The notes below the pieces were generated by a model that was given only the letters and a program-made list of their open reading frames with translations, had not been told where the DNA came from and did no database searches. The translations under genes were made by a program, and so were the position numbers. Positions 34,773-42,548 of a stretch of 64,000 nucleotides of DNA are shown here, in pieces. The stretch comes from Staphylococcus massiliensis CCUG 55927 (GTDB lineage Bacteria; Bacillota; Bacilli; Staphylococcales; Staphylococcaceae), in NCBI RefSeq assembly GCF_000298075.1, contig NZ_JH815593.1, forward strand, positions 1,691,605-1,755,604, in the 5' to 3' direction. Numbering within the stretch: the stretch's first letter is position 1; each line of letters opens with the position of its first letter.

Positions 34773-35453
34773 ATGAACGATGAGAGTAATAAAAAATCTA
34801 ATGATTCTAAAAAGATTTTGTTAATAGTAGGTACAATATTATTAATAGTTATACTAATAAGTATCATTTCAAATTCTAAGGATAATAATGAAAACGCTAA
34901 TAAGACCAATACTGAGAACGTCTCTAATGAGTCTTCGAATTCTAAGTCCGAAGATTCTGATAGCACAGATGATGAAGAAATAGAAGATGAAAATGCTACT
35001 AGAGAGCAATTAGCCGCATTAAATTCAGCTAAAAGTTACTCTACCTTAATGCACATGTCTAAAGCAGGTATATTCGCTCAATTAACTTCAGAGTATGGAG
35101 AGAAATTCTCTGAACAAGATGCCCAATATGCTATAGATCATCTTAAAGTTGACTATAAGGAGAACGCAGTAGAGAATGCTAAGTCATATGCTAAAAATAT
35201 GCATATGTCAAAAGTAGGATTGTACAAACAATTAACATCGGAATATGGAGAAAAATTCACAGCTGAAGAAGCTCAGTACGCAATTGATAATCTAGAAGTG
35301 GATTATAAGGAAAATGCTTTAAAAAGTGCGAAATCATATGCTAAAAATATGCATATGTCTACAAATGGTATATATGATCAACTCGTTTCAGAGTATGGAG
35401 AAGGGTTTACCCCTGAAGAAGCACAATATGCTATAGATCATTTAGATGATTAA
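34773..35453 (+). CDS. membrane-anchored protein with three Ltp repeats
   Basis: 226 aa. A short charged N-terminus, one transmembrane helix (ILLIVGTILLIVILISIIS), then an Asn/Ser/Asp/Glu-rich spacer, then three repeats of about 48 residues, each with the pattern A-x-SY-x-MHMS-x-xG-Iy-xQL-tSEYGE-kF-x-x-xAQYAIDhL. This is the Ltp domain known from a lipoprotein of Streptococcus thermophilus phage TP-J34 that blocks superinfecting phage DNA entry, and from many cellular proteins. There is no lipobox here: the anchor is a helix, with the repeats outside the cell. ATG 34773 follows AGGAG by 7 bp. Monocistronic with a strong terminator. Confidence 0.8.
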   Translation: MNDESNKKSNDSKKILLIVGTILLIVILISIISNSKDNNENANKTNTENVSNESSNSKSEDSDSTDDEEIEDENATREQLAALNSAKSYSTLMHMSKAGIFAQLTSEYGEKFSEQDAQYAIDHLKVDYKENAVENAKSYAKNMHMSKVGLYKQLTSEYGEKFTAEEAQYAIDNLEVDYKENALKSAKSYAKNMHMSTNGIYDQLVSEYGEGFTPEEAQYAIDHLDD

Positions 35454-35484
35454 AAAAACCGTGGCTTAGGCCACGGGTTTTTTT
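35454..35484 (+). terminator. terminator after Ltp-repeat gene
   Basis: AACCGTGGC (35457-35465) pairs with GCCACGGGTT after a 4-nt loop, followed by a T run, directly after the stop. Confidence 0.92.
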
Positions 35485-35535
35485 ATGTTTGTTGTAAATC
35501 TTTCATCTTATCCAAAGTGCTTTTAAAAAGGAAAC

Positions 35536-36204
35536 TTACATTTCACGATAGGATTTGGAAATATTACTACTGTAGCTTAATGTTATAAGGGCGTAAACAA
35601 TAATCATGATTAAGATGCTAAAACTTTGATTATTGTGCGTTGTAATAGAATAGATTGTTAATACAGCAATGCCCATCACTAAAGCGATAATTGAGATCAC
35701 GTACGTTGTCAGAAGTGATTTGAGACTCATGTAACGTTCGCCTTCGTCTATAGCTAATAACGGAGAACCTTGGTTTGGTGCATGTGGCGTACTATTGTCC
35801 TTATAAATTGTTTTAGCATTCCAAATTGAAATGAATTGATGTAAGACGAAAGGTAAGATCATGCCTACGATCGCTATAATCGACATTTGATTCATGAATG
35901 TGATGAGTGCCACGTTTAGTAGAGACACTACAAAGATCCATTTCATTATCATTCCAGTATGGCATCTTAGTTTAAGGTATTGTTTATGTTCATCGTCATC
36001 ATCCGAATGTTTTAACAAGTTCATGTGTTTACGCTGCTTCATTAAAGTCAGGGCTAAAATGCTTTCAATAAGTAACGTAAGTATTGTAGAAACATAAATT
36101 AAATTAACTGAAATTAAATGCATTTCTGCAAGCACATACAAGGAAACAACGCTTAGTATGCTCACAATAGTTAATAAAATGATATTCCCTTTGTAAGTAT
36201 TCAA
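35536..36204 (-). CDS. DUF3169 family membrane protein
   Basis: 222 aa with about six transmembrane helices and the DUF3169-type central segment APNQGSPLLAIDEGERYMSLKSLLTTY. Function is unknown. It begins 1 bp after the stop of a 65-aa XRE regulator gene, and such regulator/membrane pairs recur in Firmicutes, often suspected to respond to membrane-active compounds. The ribosome binding site lies in the end of the upstream gene (GAGGAGG). Confidence 0.78.
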   Translation of the reverse strand: MNTYKGNIILLTIVSILSVVSLYVLAEMHLISVNLIYVSTILTLLIESILALTLMKQRKHMNLLKHSDDDDEHKQYLKLRCHTGMIMKWIFVVSLLNVALITFMNQMSIIAIVGMILPFVLHQFISIWNAKTIYKDNSTPHAPNQGSPLLAIDEGERYMSLKSLLTTYVISIIALVMGIAVLTIYSITTHNNQSFSILIMIIVYALITLSYSSNISKSYREM

Positions 36205-36205
36205 G

Positions 36206-36403
36206 TTATTCCTCCTCTATGATAAATACATCTTCTACTGCTTCACCGAATATTCGAGATATCTTTACAACGGTCATGATTGACGGCATAAAATCATTAC
36301 GTTCTATTAGCGAAATTGTTTGACGCGATACGCCAGCTTTTTTAGCAAGTTGCGTTTGATTGTAGCCATCTCGAGCACGGAGCTCTTTTAAACGATTTTT
36401 CAT
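36206..36403 (-). CDS. XRE-family transcriptional regulator, 65 aa
   Basis: Almost nothing but one Cro/C1 helix-turn-helix (MKNRLKELRARDGYNQTQLAKKAGVSRQTISLIE, ending EDVFIIEEE), the short YozG/YgzD type. ATG 36403 follows GGAGG; the upstream in-frame start at 36424 is not used. Partner of the DUF3169 gene. Two direct copies of TTGACTAATAT in its promoter suggest self-regulation. Confidence 0.88.
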   Translation of the reverse strand: MKNRLKELRARDGYNQTQLAKKAGVSRQTISLIERNDFMPSIMTVVKISRIFGEAVEDVFIIEEE

Positions 36404-36422
36404 AATGTCATCCTCCACGGTC

Positions 36423-36464
36423 AATATACATCATATTAGTCAAAATGACAAATATATTAGTCAA
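36423..36464 (-). promoter_or_regulatory. promoter of XRE-DUF3169 operon with direct repeats
   Basis: Minus strand: TTGTCA (36451-36446), 17-bp spacer, TATATT (36428-36423). Two copies of TTGACTAATAT (near 36464-36454 and 36443-36433, about two helical turns apart) flank the -35, a fitting place for a repressor dimer. Confidence 0.55.
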
Positions 36465-36476
36465 ATTTACGTATTT

Positions 36477-36503
36477 AAAAAGGATACTAATACTTTAGTA
36501 TCC
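36477..36503 (-). terminator. terminator overlapping end of 74-aa gene
   Basis: Minus strand: GGATACTAAAG ... TTAGTATCC then TTTTTA. The left arm contains the TAA stop codon of the gene that ends at 36495. Confidence 0.75.
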
Positions 36504-36719
36504 ATCATCGATTTTAATTAATACGCGCTTTTCCTCATGATTGACGAAGACCTCGCCGTTATATGAAATGTTTGAGATCTTTAAGTAGCCGTCTACTTCT
36601 TTAAGAATGACACCTAATGTATCTTCCTCACGAATGACCGCGAACGTATTTTCATTCGTCACGATGTCGTAATCTTCCACGACGCACTGAATTTCTACTT
36701 CCCAACCTTTAAACGTCAT
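36495..36719 (-). CDS. hypothetical small acidic protein, 74 aa
   Basis: Starts MTFKGWEVEIQCVVEDYDI behind a good AGGAGG; the pattern of alternating hydrophobic residues suggests an all-beta fold. No membrane segment and no catalytic motif. I do not recognise the family. Its stop codon lies in a terminator hairpin, so it is monocistronic or the last gene of a short transcript. Confidence 0.6.
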   Translation of the reverse strand: MTFKGWEVEIQCVVEDYDIVTNENTFAVIREEDTLGVILKEVDGYLKISNISYNGEVFVNHEEKRVLIKIDDGY

Positions 36720-36801
36720 AATTAGCCTCCTATAAATGTATAAATTAATTTCTCAATATAAAATATTAAATGTTTTGTTAGAGTATGTTTTTGTCATCAA
36801 A

Positions 36802-36839
36802 TTGACAATTAAAATACTGAAAATATATTTTATTATAAT
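36802..36839 (+). promoter_or_regulatory. candidate promoter of PepSY gene
   Basis: TTGACA (36802-36807), 16 bp, TATATT (36824-36829); a second -10-like TATAAT lies at 36834-36839. Confidence 0.5.
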
Positions 36840-36890
36840 CAAATATCTTATATATTATGATATAACACCAAAAGAAGATAGAAAAATTAT

Positions 36891-38225
36891 ATGCGAAATA
36901 CATTGAATTTATTTCAGAGGTTGCACATTTATGCAGCTTTCTTTATTGCACCACTGTTAATTACCCTCACGATATCTGGAATAGGGTATCTGTATTTTCA
37001 GGATGTTGAAAAACAAATCTATCATGAAGCTTTATTCGAAGATAGTCACCAATCTTCCGAACAATCGATGAAAGACGCGGTTAAGGAAATCGAACATAAG
37101 TATCAAGGCTATCAAATCGATAAGGTCATGATTTTAGATAATCGATATAACGATCGTGTTGAGATCAGTAATCAAGATGGCGACACGAAGTATGTCTTTT
37201 TAGATAAAGACCACCAAATTGTAACCGATCAAAACGCAAGATGGACATACGCGAACATTATGCGAGACTTCCATAGTTCGTTACTAACGCGTAATACGGT
37301 TCTGAATTACCTTGTAGAATTAACGGCTTGTTGGACCATCTTTATGATCGTTTCAGGTCTTTATATGCTTTTCAAGAAGCGGATTCATAAACAGAATGCC
37401 AAAGCACTTAAATTCCAAAAAATTCATGCGCTTATTGGTATGATCGTAGCGATACCGGTATTTCTACTGGTGTTAACAGGTTTACCTTGGTCCGCCTTCT
37501 CAGGAGACAAGATTCATAAACTATCGATGTCGAGTCCAAGCTTAGGTACGACTGAGACGACGGTTAACCCGCCTAAATCAGATGTGAATGAAATTCCGTG
37601 GGCGACGCGTAGTAGTAATGAGCCTAAATCAGATGAACATGCTGGGCACCATGCGAAGGGTCACCCTATCACTGATGGCGACCATCAATTGCCGATTGAT
37701 ACTATCATTGAAAAGGCGAATAAGAACAACGTCACAAAGCCTTATTCAATCGTTTATCCGACAAGCTCTGATGAAGCGTATACCGTTGCGAAGAGTAGTA
37801 ACACCGGTATAACAGGTCTTGATGTGTCACCATATGAAGAAACGACGCTATACATCGACCAATATAGCGGTAAGAAGCTCGCGCAAGTGAACTACAATGA
37901 GTACGGTATTATCGGTAAATGGTTCTCATGGGGTATTCCGCTCCACGAAGGTCACTTATTCGGTATTGCGAATAAAATTATCAATACAATCGTTGCGCTC
38001 ATGTTCCTTGGTGGTATCTTCTTCGGATTCTATTCTTGGATAAAACGTGTTGTGAAAGGTAATCAACAGATGCCTAAACGTACTAAGAAACCAATGTCTA
38101 AAGCAGTGATTGTGCTTATGGTTGTCTTAGGTCTACTCATGCCACTGTTCGGTGCATCGTTGATCATCATTTTAATGATTGAAGGTTTACTTAAATTAAA
38201 AAATCGAAAACATTCAGTTGAATAA
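36891..38225 (+). CDS. PepSY-associated transmembrane protein (PiuB/FecR-reductase-like)
   Basis: 444 aa. Four or five transmembrane helices arranged around extracytoplasmic PepSY-type loops: helix 1 at about 12-33, a first outside domain, helices near 145-165 and 185-205, a second outside domain with a His-rich patch (DEHAGHHAKGHPITDGDH, about residues 248-265), then C-terminal helices. His residues near helix ends (FQRLHIYAAFF, FQKIHALIG, GIPLHEGHLFG) could bind haem, as proposed for iron-reductase-like members. The His-rich loop suggests metal contact. Function is inferred; regulation by iron is not visible. A palindromic element downstream ends in a T run and serves as terminator. Confidence 0.8.
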   Translation: MRNTLNLFQRLHIYAAFFIAPLLITLTISGIGYLYFQDVEKQIYHEALFEDSHQSSEQSMKDAVKEIEHKYQGYQIDKVMILDNRYNDRVEISNQDGDTKYVFLDKDHQIVTDQNARWTYANIMRDFHSSLLTRNTVLNYLVELTACWTIFMIVSGLYMLFKKRIHKQNAKALKFQKIHALIGMIVAIPVFLLVLTGLPWSAFSGDKIHKLSMSSPSLGTTETTVNPPKSDVNEIPWATRSSNEPKSDEHAGHHAKGHPITDGDHQLPIDTIIEKANKNNVTKPYSIVYPTSSDEAYTVAKSSNTGITGLDVSPYEETTLYIDQYSGKKLAQVNYNEYGIIGKWFSWGIPLHEGHLFGIANKIINTIVALMFLGGIFFGFYSWIKRVVKGNQQMPKRTKKPMSKAVIVLMVVLGLLMPLFGASLIIILMIEGLLKLKNRKHSVE

Positions 38226-38226
38226 A

Positions 38227-38400
38227 GATTGAGGTTGGAACTAAAATCAGGAAATACTGCTTTAAAGCTTTATTTCAATCAATTCCTTCAAACAGCATGC
38301 TTTCCTGGGGCGTGGCCGGAGCCTGTAGTCTCCGGACTTACGCTACTCCCCTAGGAGTCAGCTGTTTTTGGAATTGCGCTTTAGTTTCAATCTCTTTTTT
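38227..38400 (+). repeat. palindromic element copy B forming a large terminator
   Basis: Outer stem GAGGTTGGAACTAAA (38231-38245) with TTTAGTTTCAATCTC (38380-38394), then TTTTTT. Middle stems AATTCC/GGAATT and AAACAGC/GCTGTTT. Core: GCATGCTTTCCTGGGG pairs with CCCCTAGGAGTCAGC, enclosing CCGGAG (38315-38320 region) and CTCCGG. It lies between the PepSY and NSS genes (38226-38554), which holds nothing else but a promoter for the next gene. Confidence 0.9.
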
Positions 38401-38554
38401 ATATATAAACAAGCCTTATAAGTTAAAGTATTTGTAATCAAATAAATATGAATAAACTTAAATTTAATCTTGTGAATTAAGTTAACTTTTGTTATAGTTT
38501 GTACTAATTAACTGAAATACACTTTACTGCTTAAAAGCGAAAAAGGATGATAAA

Positions 38555-39883
38555 ATGAAACAAAAATCAGAGTGGAAGACGTCCACCGGTTTCATTCTAG
38601 CTAGCGCAGGGTCAGCGATTGGACTCGGCGCCTTATGGAAGTTCCCATATATGGCTGGTATGTATGGAGGTGGCGCGTTCTTACTCATGTTCTTAATCTT
38701 CACATTATGTGTTGGTTTACCATTATTAATCATGGAATTTATCGTTGGTAAAATGGGCAAAACGTATACCACCTATATCTATGAACGTCTAGTAGGGCGC
38801 AAATGGCTAAATATCATTGGTTGGAACGGTAATATCGCCGTGTTCCTCTTATTTGGCTTTTACAGTGTGATCGGTGGTTGGATTCTCATCTACATCATCA
38901 AGGTGTTGATGCAAATTATTGGTGTTGACCCTGGGCAGCTTGGTGATATTCACTTTGAAAGCATTATAGGGAACCCGGTGATTACGATGATTGCTCAAGG
39001 CGTCTTTATCGCATTGACGATGGCGATTGTTATGTTTGGCGTGGCGGATGGTCTTGAAAAGGCCTCTAAGATTATGATGCCGCTATTGTTCATATGTTTA
39101 ATCTTGATCGTCGTTAAATCATTATCTTTAGAGGGTTCGATGGAAGGGGTACGCTTCTTTCTACAACCTAAACTCGATCAAATAAACCTAAATTCTATGC
39201 TCTTTGCTTTAGGGCAAGCTTTCTTCGCGTTATCGCTTGGTACGACAGGGATGATTACGTACGCAAGTTACGCGTCTAAAGAAATGACGGTGAAATCGTC
39301 GGCAACTTCAATCGTATTAATGAACGTTCTAATCTCAATTTTAGCTGGGCTTGCGATCTTCCCGGCACTTAAGAGCTTCGGTTATGAGCCTGAAGAAGGG
39401 CCTGGTCTCTTATTTAAAGTATTGCCGCGCGTATTTATGCATATGCAGTTCGGCGATATATTCTATGTCATATTCTTAGTGCTCTTCTTATTCGCGGCAT
39501 TGACGTCCTCGATTTCATTACTTGAGTTAAATGTTTCTAATGTAACTAAGAATAACAACAATAAACGTTCCGTTGCGGCACTTCTCATTAGTGCGCTCGT
39601 GTTTATCATCGGTATTCCAGCGACGTTATCATTTAGCACGCTTAAGGACGTTCACTTCGGGGCAGGTACGATTTTCGATAACATGGACTTTCTCGTTTCA
39701 AACATTTTAATGCCACTTGGTGCTTTAGGTTCTACATTAATCGTAGGTCACTTACTTAATAAAGAAGCACTCCAAACATACTTCGGCAACGATAAGTTTA
39801 AGCTATTCAAACCATGGTACATCTTGATTAAGTTCATATTGCCAGTAGTCATTTTAATTATATTTATCATGCAATTAATATAG
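38555..39883 (+). CDS. neurotransmitter:sodium symporter (NSS/SNF) family transporter
   Basis: 442 aa, about 11-12 helices, typical for bacterial NSS. Helix 1 carries FILASAGSAIGLGALWKFPYMAG, with the unwound sodium/substrate-binding region, and helix 6 carries ALGQAFFALSLGTTGMITYASY. These agree with LeuT/MhsT/Tyt1-type amino acid transporters. The substrate is probably an amino acid but is not decidable. AAAAGGATG precedes the ATG. It is flanked by palindromic elements B and C, which probably delimit it as a single-gene unit. Confidence 0.9.
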   Translation: MKQKSEWKTSTGFILASAGSAIGLGALWKFPYMAGMYGGGAFLLMFLIFTLCVGLPLLIMEFIVGKMGKTYTTYIYERLVGRKWLNIIGWNGNIAVFLLFGFYSVIGGWILIYIIKVLMQIIGVDPGQLGDIHFESIIGNPVITMIAQGVFIALTMAIVMFGVADGLEKASKIMMPLLFICLILIVVKSLSLEGSMEGVRFFLQPKLDQINLNSMLFALGQAFFALSLGTTGMITYASYASKEMTVKSSATSIVLMNVLISILAGLAIFPALKSFGYEPEEGPGLLFKVLPRVFMHMQFGDIFYVIFLVLFLFAALTSSISLLELNVSNVTKNNNNKRSVAALLISALVFIIGIPATLSFSTLKDVHFGAGTIFDNMDFLVSNILMPLGALGSTLIVGHLLNKEALQTYFGNDKFKLFKPWYILIKFILPVVILIIFIMQLI

Positions 39884-39890
39884 AAGACAG

Positions 39891-40065
39891 ACGGGTCTGG
39901 GATATAATTCGTGAAATAGAGCATTTAAGCTTTATTTCATACAATTCTCATAACAGCTGACTCCTAGGGGAATAGCATGAGCCCGGAGACTACAGGCTCC
40001 GGCCATGCCCCAGGAAAGCATGCTGTTTATGAGAATTGTAGTATTATGTCCCAGATTCGTTTTTT
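39891..40065 (+). repeat. palindromic element copy C (inverted core) forming a large terminator
   Basis: Outer stem ACGGGTCTGGGATATAAT (39891-39908) with ATTATGTCCCAGATTCGT (40043-40060), 18 bp including G.U pairs, followed by TTTTT. Inner stem ACAATTCTCATAACAGC with GCTGTTTATGAGAATTGT. The core is in the opposite orientation to copy B: AGCTGACTCCTAGGGG first, CCCCAGGAAAGCATGCT last, with CCGGAG/CTCCGG inside. The sequence GAAATA-n-GC-TTTAAGCTTTATTTC near the left arm also occurs in copy B. Confidence 0.9.
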
Positions 40066-40070
40066 CTCTT

Positions 40071-40101
40071 TGAAAAGCCCTAGATCTTAGAGGGCTTTTC
40101 A
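40071..40101. repeat. hairpin made of two AGGGCTTTTCA motifs
   Basis: TGAAAAGCCCT and AGAGGGCTTTTCA face each other across a short loop. The motif recurs singly in other intergenic regions. From 40102 to 40327 the sequence is AT-rich with -10-like TATAAT boxes (40255-40260, 40278-40283) before sle1; I found no clear WalR motif pair. Confidence 0.6.
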
Positions 40102-40327
40102 TAAATGAAAAATTTAGATAATTAAGTTAATAGAAAATATTTAAATAAAGATGTGTTGAATTAGAATAAAAATATAAGATGTAGGGTCAGATAATGTTAA
40201 AGATAAATTTACATTTTGCATCATTGTTGTAACATAAACGTTATATAAATTCTATATAATTTTGTAGCCCATACGTGTATAATAAATGGTGTTCAATTAC
40301 GTAAAGAAAAAATAGGGAGGTAACACC

Positions 40328-41329
40328 ATGCCTAAGAAACTAGTAACTGCCATTATTGGGACTTCAGCACTATCAGGAATTGTTGCGCAACAAGCAGATG
40401 CTGAAAGTTATCGTGTACAAAGTGGTGATTCGCTATGGTCTATCGCCAATAAATTTAATACGTCTATCTCAGAACTCAAGTCACTGAATAACCTTACGTC
40501 TAATATGATTTTCCCGAATCAAGTGATTCAAGTTTCAAGTTCAAGCTCTAACGAAACGACTGCTAATAGCCAAACGACTTCAAGTTCATCATCTACATAT
40601 ACGGTTAAATCAGGAGATACTTTAGGTGCGATTGCGTATAAGCACGGCACTTCTTATCAAAAGTTAATGTCTCTAAATGGTTTATCAAGCACAATTATTT
40701 ACCCTGGCCAAACGTTAAAAGTATCTGGTTCAGCGGCGACTACGACAACGTCGAACCAAACTGAAACTACAACTTCAGCTAATGGAACTTACACAGTTCA
40801 ATATGGTGATTCTGTGTCATTAATCGCTTATAAACACGGTATGTCTTACCAAGAATTAATGCGCATTAATAACTTAAATAGCTATTTCATCTACCCAGGT
40901 CAAGTTCTAAAGGTATCTGGCAATAGTTCAACACCTACACCATCAACGACTACAACGACGCAAGCGCCGACAAGCGGTTACAATACACCAATTTTCAACC
41001 ACAGTAACTTATATACTTGGGGTCAATGTACATGGCATGTGTTCAACCGTCGTGCTCAAGTAGGTAAAGGTATTAGTACGTACTGGTGGAATGCGAACGC
41101 GTGGGATTCAGGCGCTATAAGCGATGGTTACCGCGTGGATGGTACGCCAACTGTAGGTTCAATCCTTCAATCAGATCTTGGTTACTATGGTCACGTTGCG
41201 TTTGTTGAGCGTGTGAATAGTGATGGTAGCTTATTAGTTTCTGAAATGAACTATAGTGCTGCACCAGGAATTGCGACATACCGCACAATTCCGTCATATC
41301 AAGTTGGAAACTTCCAATATATTCATTAA
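40328..41329 (+). CDS. sle1: Sle1/Aaa-type N-acetylmuramoyl-L-alanine amidase (3x LysM + CHAP)
   Basis: Secreted peptidoglycan hydrolase needed for daughter-cell separation. Signal peptide residues 1-25 (cleavage after ADA). Three LysM domains at about 27-70, 91-133 and 155-197, each opening with YxVqxGDS/T, separated by Ser/Thr-rich linkers. The C-terminal CHAP domain has the catalytic Cys234 in [12 protein letters not shown] and His289 in [11 protein letters not shown]. The 333 aa length matches S. aureus Sle1. The ribosome binding site is GGGAGG. Expression is usually under WalKR in relatives. Palindromic element D and a terminator follow. Confidence 0.95.
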   Translation: MPKKLVTAIIGTSALSGIVAQQADAESYRVQSGDSLWSIANKFNTSISELKSLNNLTSNMIFPNQVIQVSSSSSNETTANSQTTSSSSSTYTVKSGDTLGAIAYKHGTSYQKLMSLNGLSSTIIYPGQTLKVSGSAATTTTSNQTETTTSANGTYTVQYGDSVSLIAYKHGMSYQELMRINNLNSYFIYPGQVLKVSGNSSTPTPSTTTTTQAPTSGYNTPIFNHSNLYTWGQCTWHVFNRRAQVGKGISTYWWNANAWDSGAISDGYRVDGTPTVGSILQSDLGYYGHVAFVERVNSDGSLLVSEMNYSAAPGIATYRTIPSYQVGNFQYIH

Positions 41330-41340
41330 TATACAAATTA

Positions 41341-41431
41341 ATTTCTAAAACAGCATGCTTTCCTGGGGCGTGGCCAAAGCCTGTAGTCTTTGGACTCACG
41401 CTACTCCCCTAGGAGTCAGCTGTTTGGAAAT
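41341..41431. repeat. palindromic element copy D, with compensatory changes
   Basis: Arms ATTTCTAAAACAGC (41341-41354) and GCTGTTTGGAAAT (41419-41431). The core equals copy B except that CCGGAG ... CTCCGG is replaced by CCAAAG ... CTTTGG, so both sides of the stem changed together. No T run; a separate terminator lies 55 bp further on. Confidence 0.9.
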
Positions 41432-41486
41432 CAACATTATTGAAACTAACTTAATTTGCTCTAAAACTTATTTATAAATGAAATGA

Positions 41487-41522
41487 AACCTTCAAAGTAT
41501 TCGATGCTTTGAAGGTTTTTTG
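41487..41522 (+). terminator. terminator after sle1
   Basis: AACCTTCAAAG (41487-41497) pairs with CTTTGAAGGTT (41507-41517), then a T run. From 41523 to 41676 I see no gene I can support. Confidence 0.85.
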
Positions 41523-41676
41523 TGTGGGAAATTATTGTTTTGAGTGCGGTTTAGTGCGGAAGCTTCTTTTTGAAAAGGCATGTGAACTTGCTATCGCTCG
41601 TTTTAGTGATATCGCAAGCTTAACATTAAACGTTATGCAGTCATTTTCCTTCTCTAAAAAGCACGACGTTTGGCAA

Positions 41677-41952
41677 TCACGATTTATGTTTTTTAATACG
41701 TTTATAAATTGAATACGCACTGCCACCGACTCTAAGTAATCTAAAGAAGCGTTTATAGTTGCGCTTTACATTAAATGCGAAGAAGAATGTCGTAAGTGCA
41801 TTAATTGCACTTAGCGCAATACTGATATATGTTAGCTTTTTGCTTTTCGAGCGGTAAACGTAACGATTGTAGAAGTCTGTAATGGTTTCAAAGACGGAAA
41901 CGCCTCCGTTAAGTATGTTCCATGGAACTAAGCCAGCAAGTCTCTTAAGCAC
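41677..41952 (-). CDS. small basic membrane-associated protein, 91 aa
   Basis: GTG start (41952-41950) with AAAGGAG at 7 bp. One clear hydrophobic segment (YISIALSAINALTTFFFAF) and many Lys/Arg residues, with the basic end YKRIKKHKS. No family recognised. It probably sits on the inner face of the membrane. Divergent from the Nudix gene, with about 110 bp between. Confidence 0.6.
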   Translation of the reverse strand: MLKRLAGLVPWNILNGGVSVFETITDFYNRYVYRSKSKKLTYISIALSAINALTTFFFAFNVKRNYKRFFRLLRVGGSAYSIYKRIKKHKS

Positions 41953-42063
41953 AGAATCACTCCTTTATGAGAATAATCAATGTAAATGTCATATACCCGT
42001 TCTTTGAAATTCGTATTAATGTCCATGGTATACTAGATACAATCATCATTTAGGAGGGGTATT

Positions 42064-42444
42064 GTGATACGTTGTGTATGTCTAGTCGAAGAGACAGATG
42101 ACAAGATTCTGTTAGTACAGGTTCGTCATCAAGCGAAATATTATTTCCCGGGTGGTAAAATTGACGCTGGTGAATCATTAGAAGTTGCGTTACAACGCGA
42201 ACTCAAAGAAGAATTACAACTTGATGTCAAAGTTGAAGATCTTACATATATCGGTAAGGTTGTAGGGGATGCGTACCCTCAGCCTGATACAGAAACAGAG
42301 CTTAATGGATTTAAATGTGTTACACCAATCGATTGGTCTCAAGTCGAGATAGATAATGAAATCACGGATATCAAATGGGTTTCGAAAGCGGATGATACTA
42401 TCATAGCGCCTGCAGTACAAACTTGGATAGAAACCTTTTCATAA
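42064..42444 (+). CDS. Nudix hydrolase
   Basis: 126-aa hydrolase of nucleoside-diphosphate-linked compounds. The Nudix box is complete: GGKIDAGESLEVALQRELKEELQ, with the REL-EE metal-binding core, at about residues 31-53. GTG start with GGAGGGG upstream. The substrate is unknown: members act on oxidised nucleotides, ADP-ribose or RNA caps. Monocistronic; the terminator is shared with the convergent UvrA-like gene. Confidence 0.88.
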   Translation: MIRCVCLVEETDDKILLVQVRHQAKYYFPGGKIDAGESLEVALQRELKEELQLDVKVEDLTYIGKVVGDAYPQPDTETELNGFKCVTPIDWSQVEIDNEITDIKWVSKADDTIIAPAVQTWIETFS

Positions 42445-42448
42445 AAAT

Positions 42449-42496
42449 AAGAGGTCGAACGTCGCGGAATAGTTCCGCACGTAGCGACCTCTTTTT
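42449..42496. terminator. bidirectional terminator between Nudix and UvrA-like genes
   Basis: AAGAGGTCG (42449-42457) pairs with CGACCTCTT (42485-42493) with an inner hairpin GCGGAA/TTCCGC. T runs lie on the plus side, and A residues on the left serve the minus strand. Confidence 0.85.
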
Positions 42497-42548
42497 AGGT
42501 TAAACATTGAGTGAGCGAGCCTGAATTATTTGTAAGTCGGGCAATTGC

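Noticed and set aside
40201..40300. WalR (TGTWA-N6-TGTWA) motif before sle1
   Set aside because: Single TGTAA and TTACA elements are present but not with the required spacing or orientation.
41509..41726. Two opposing frames of 64-67 codons after sle1
   Set aside because: They overlap each other and the sle1 terminator; neither has a convincing start.
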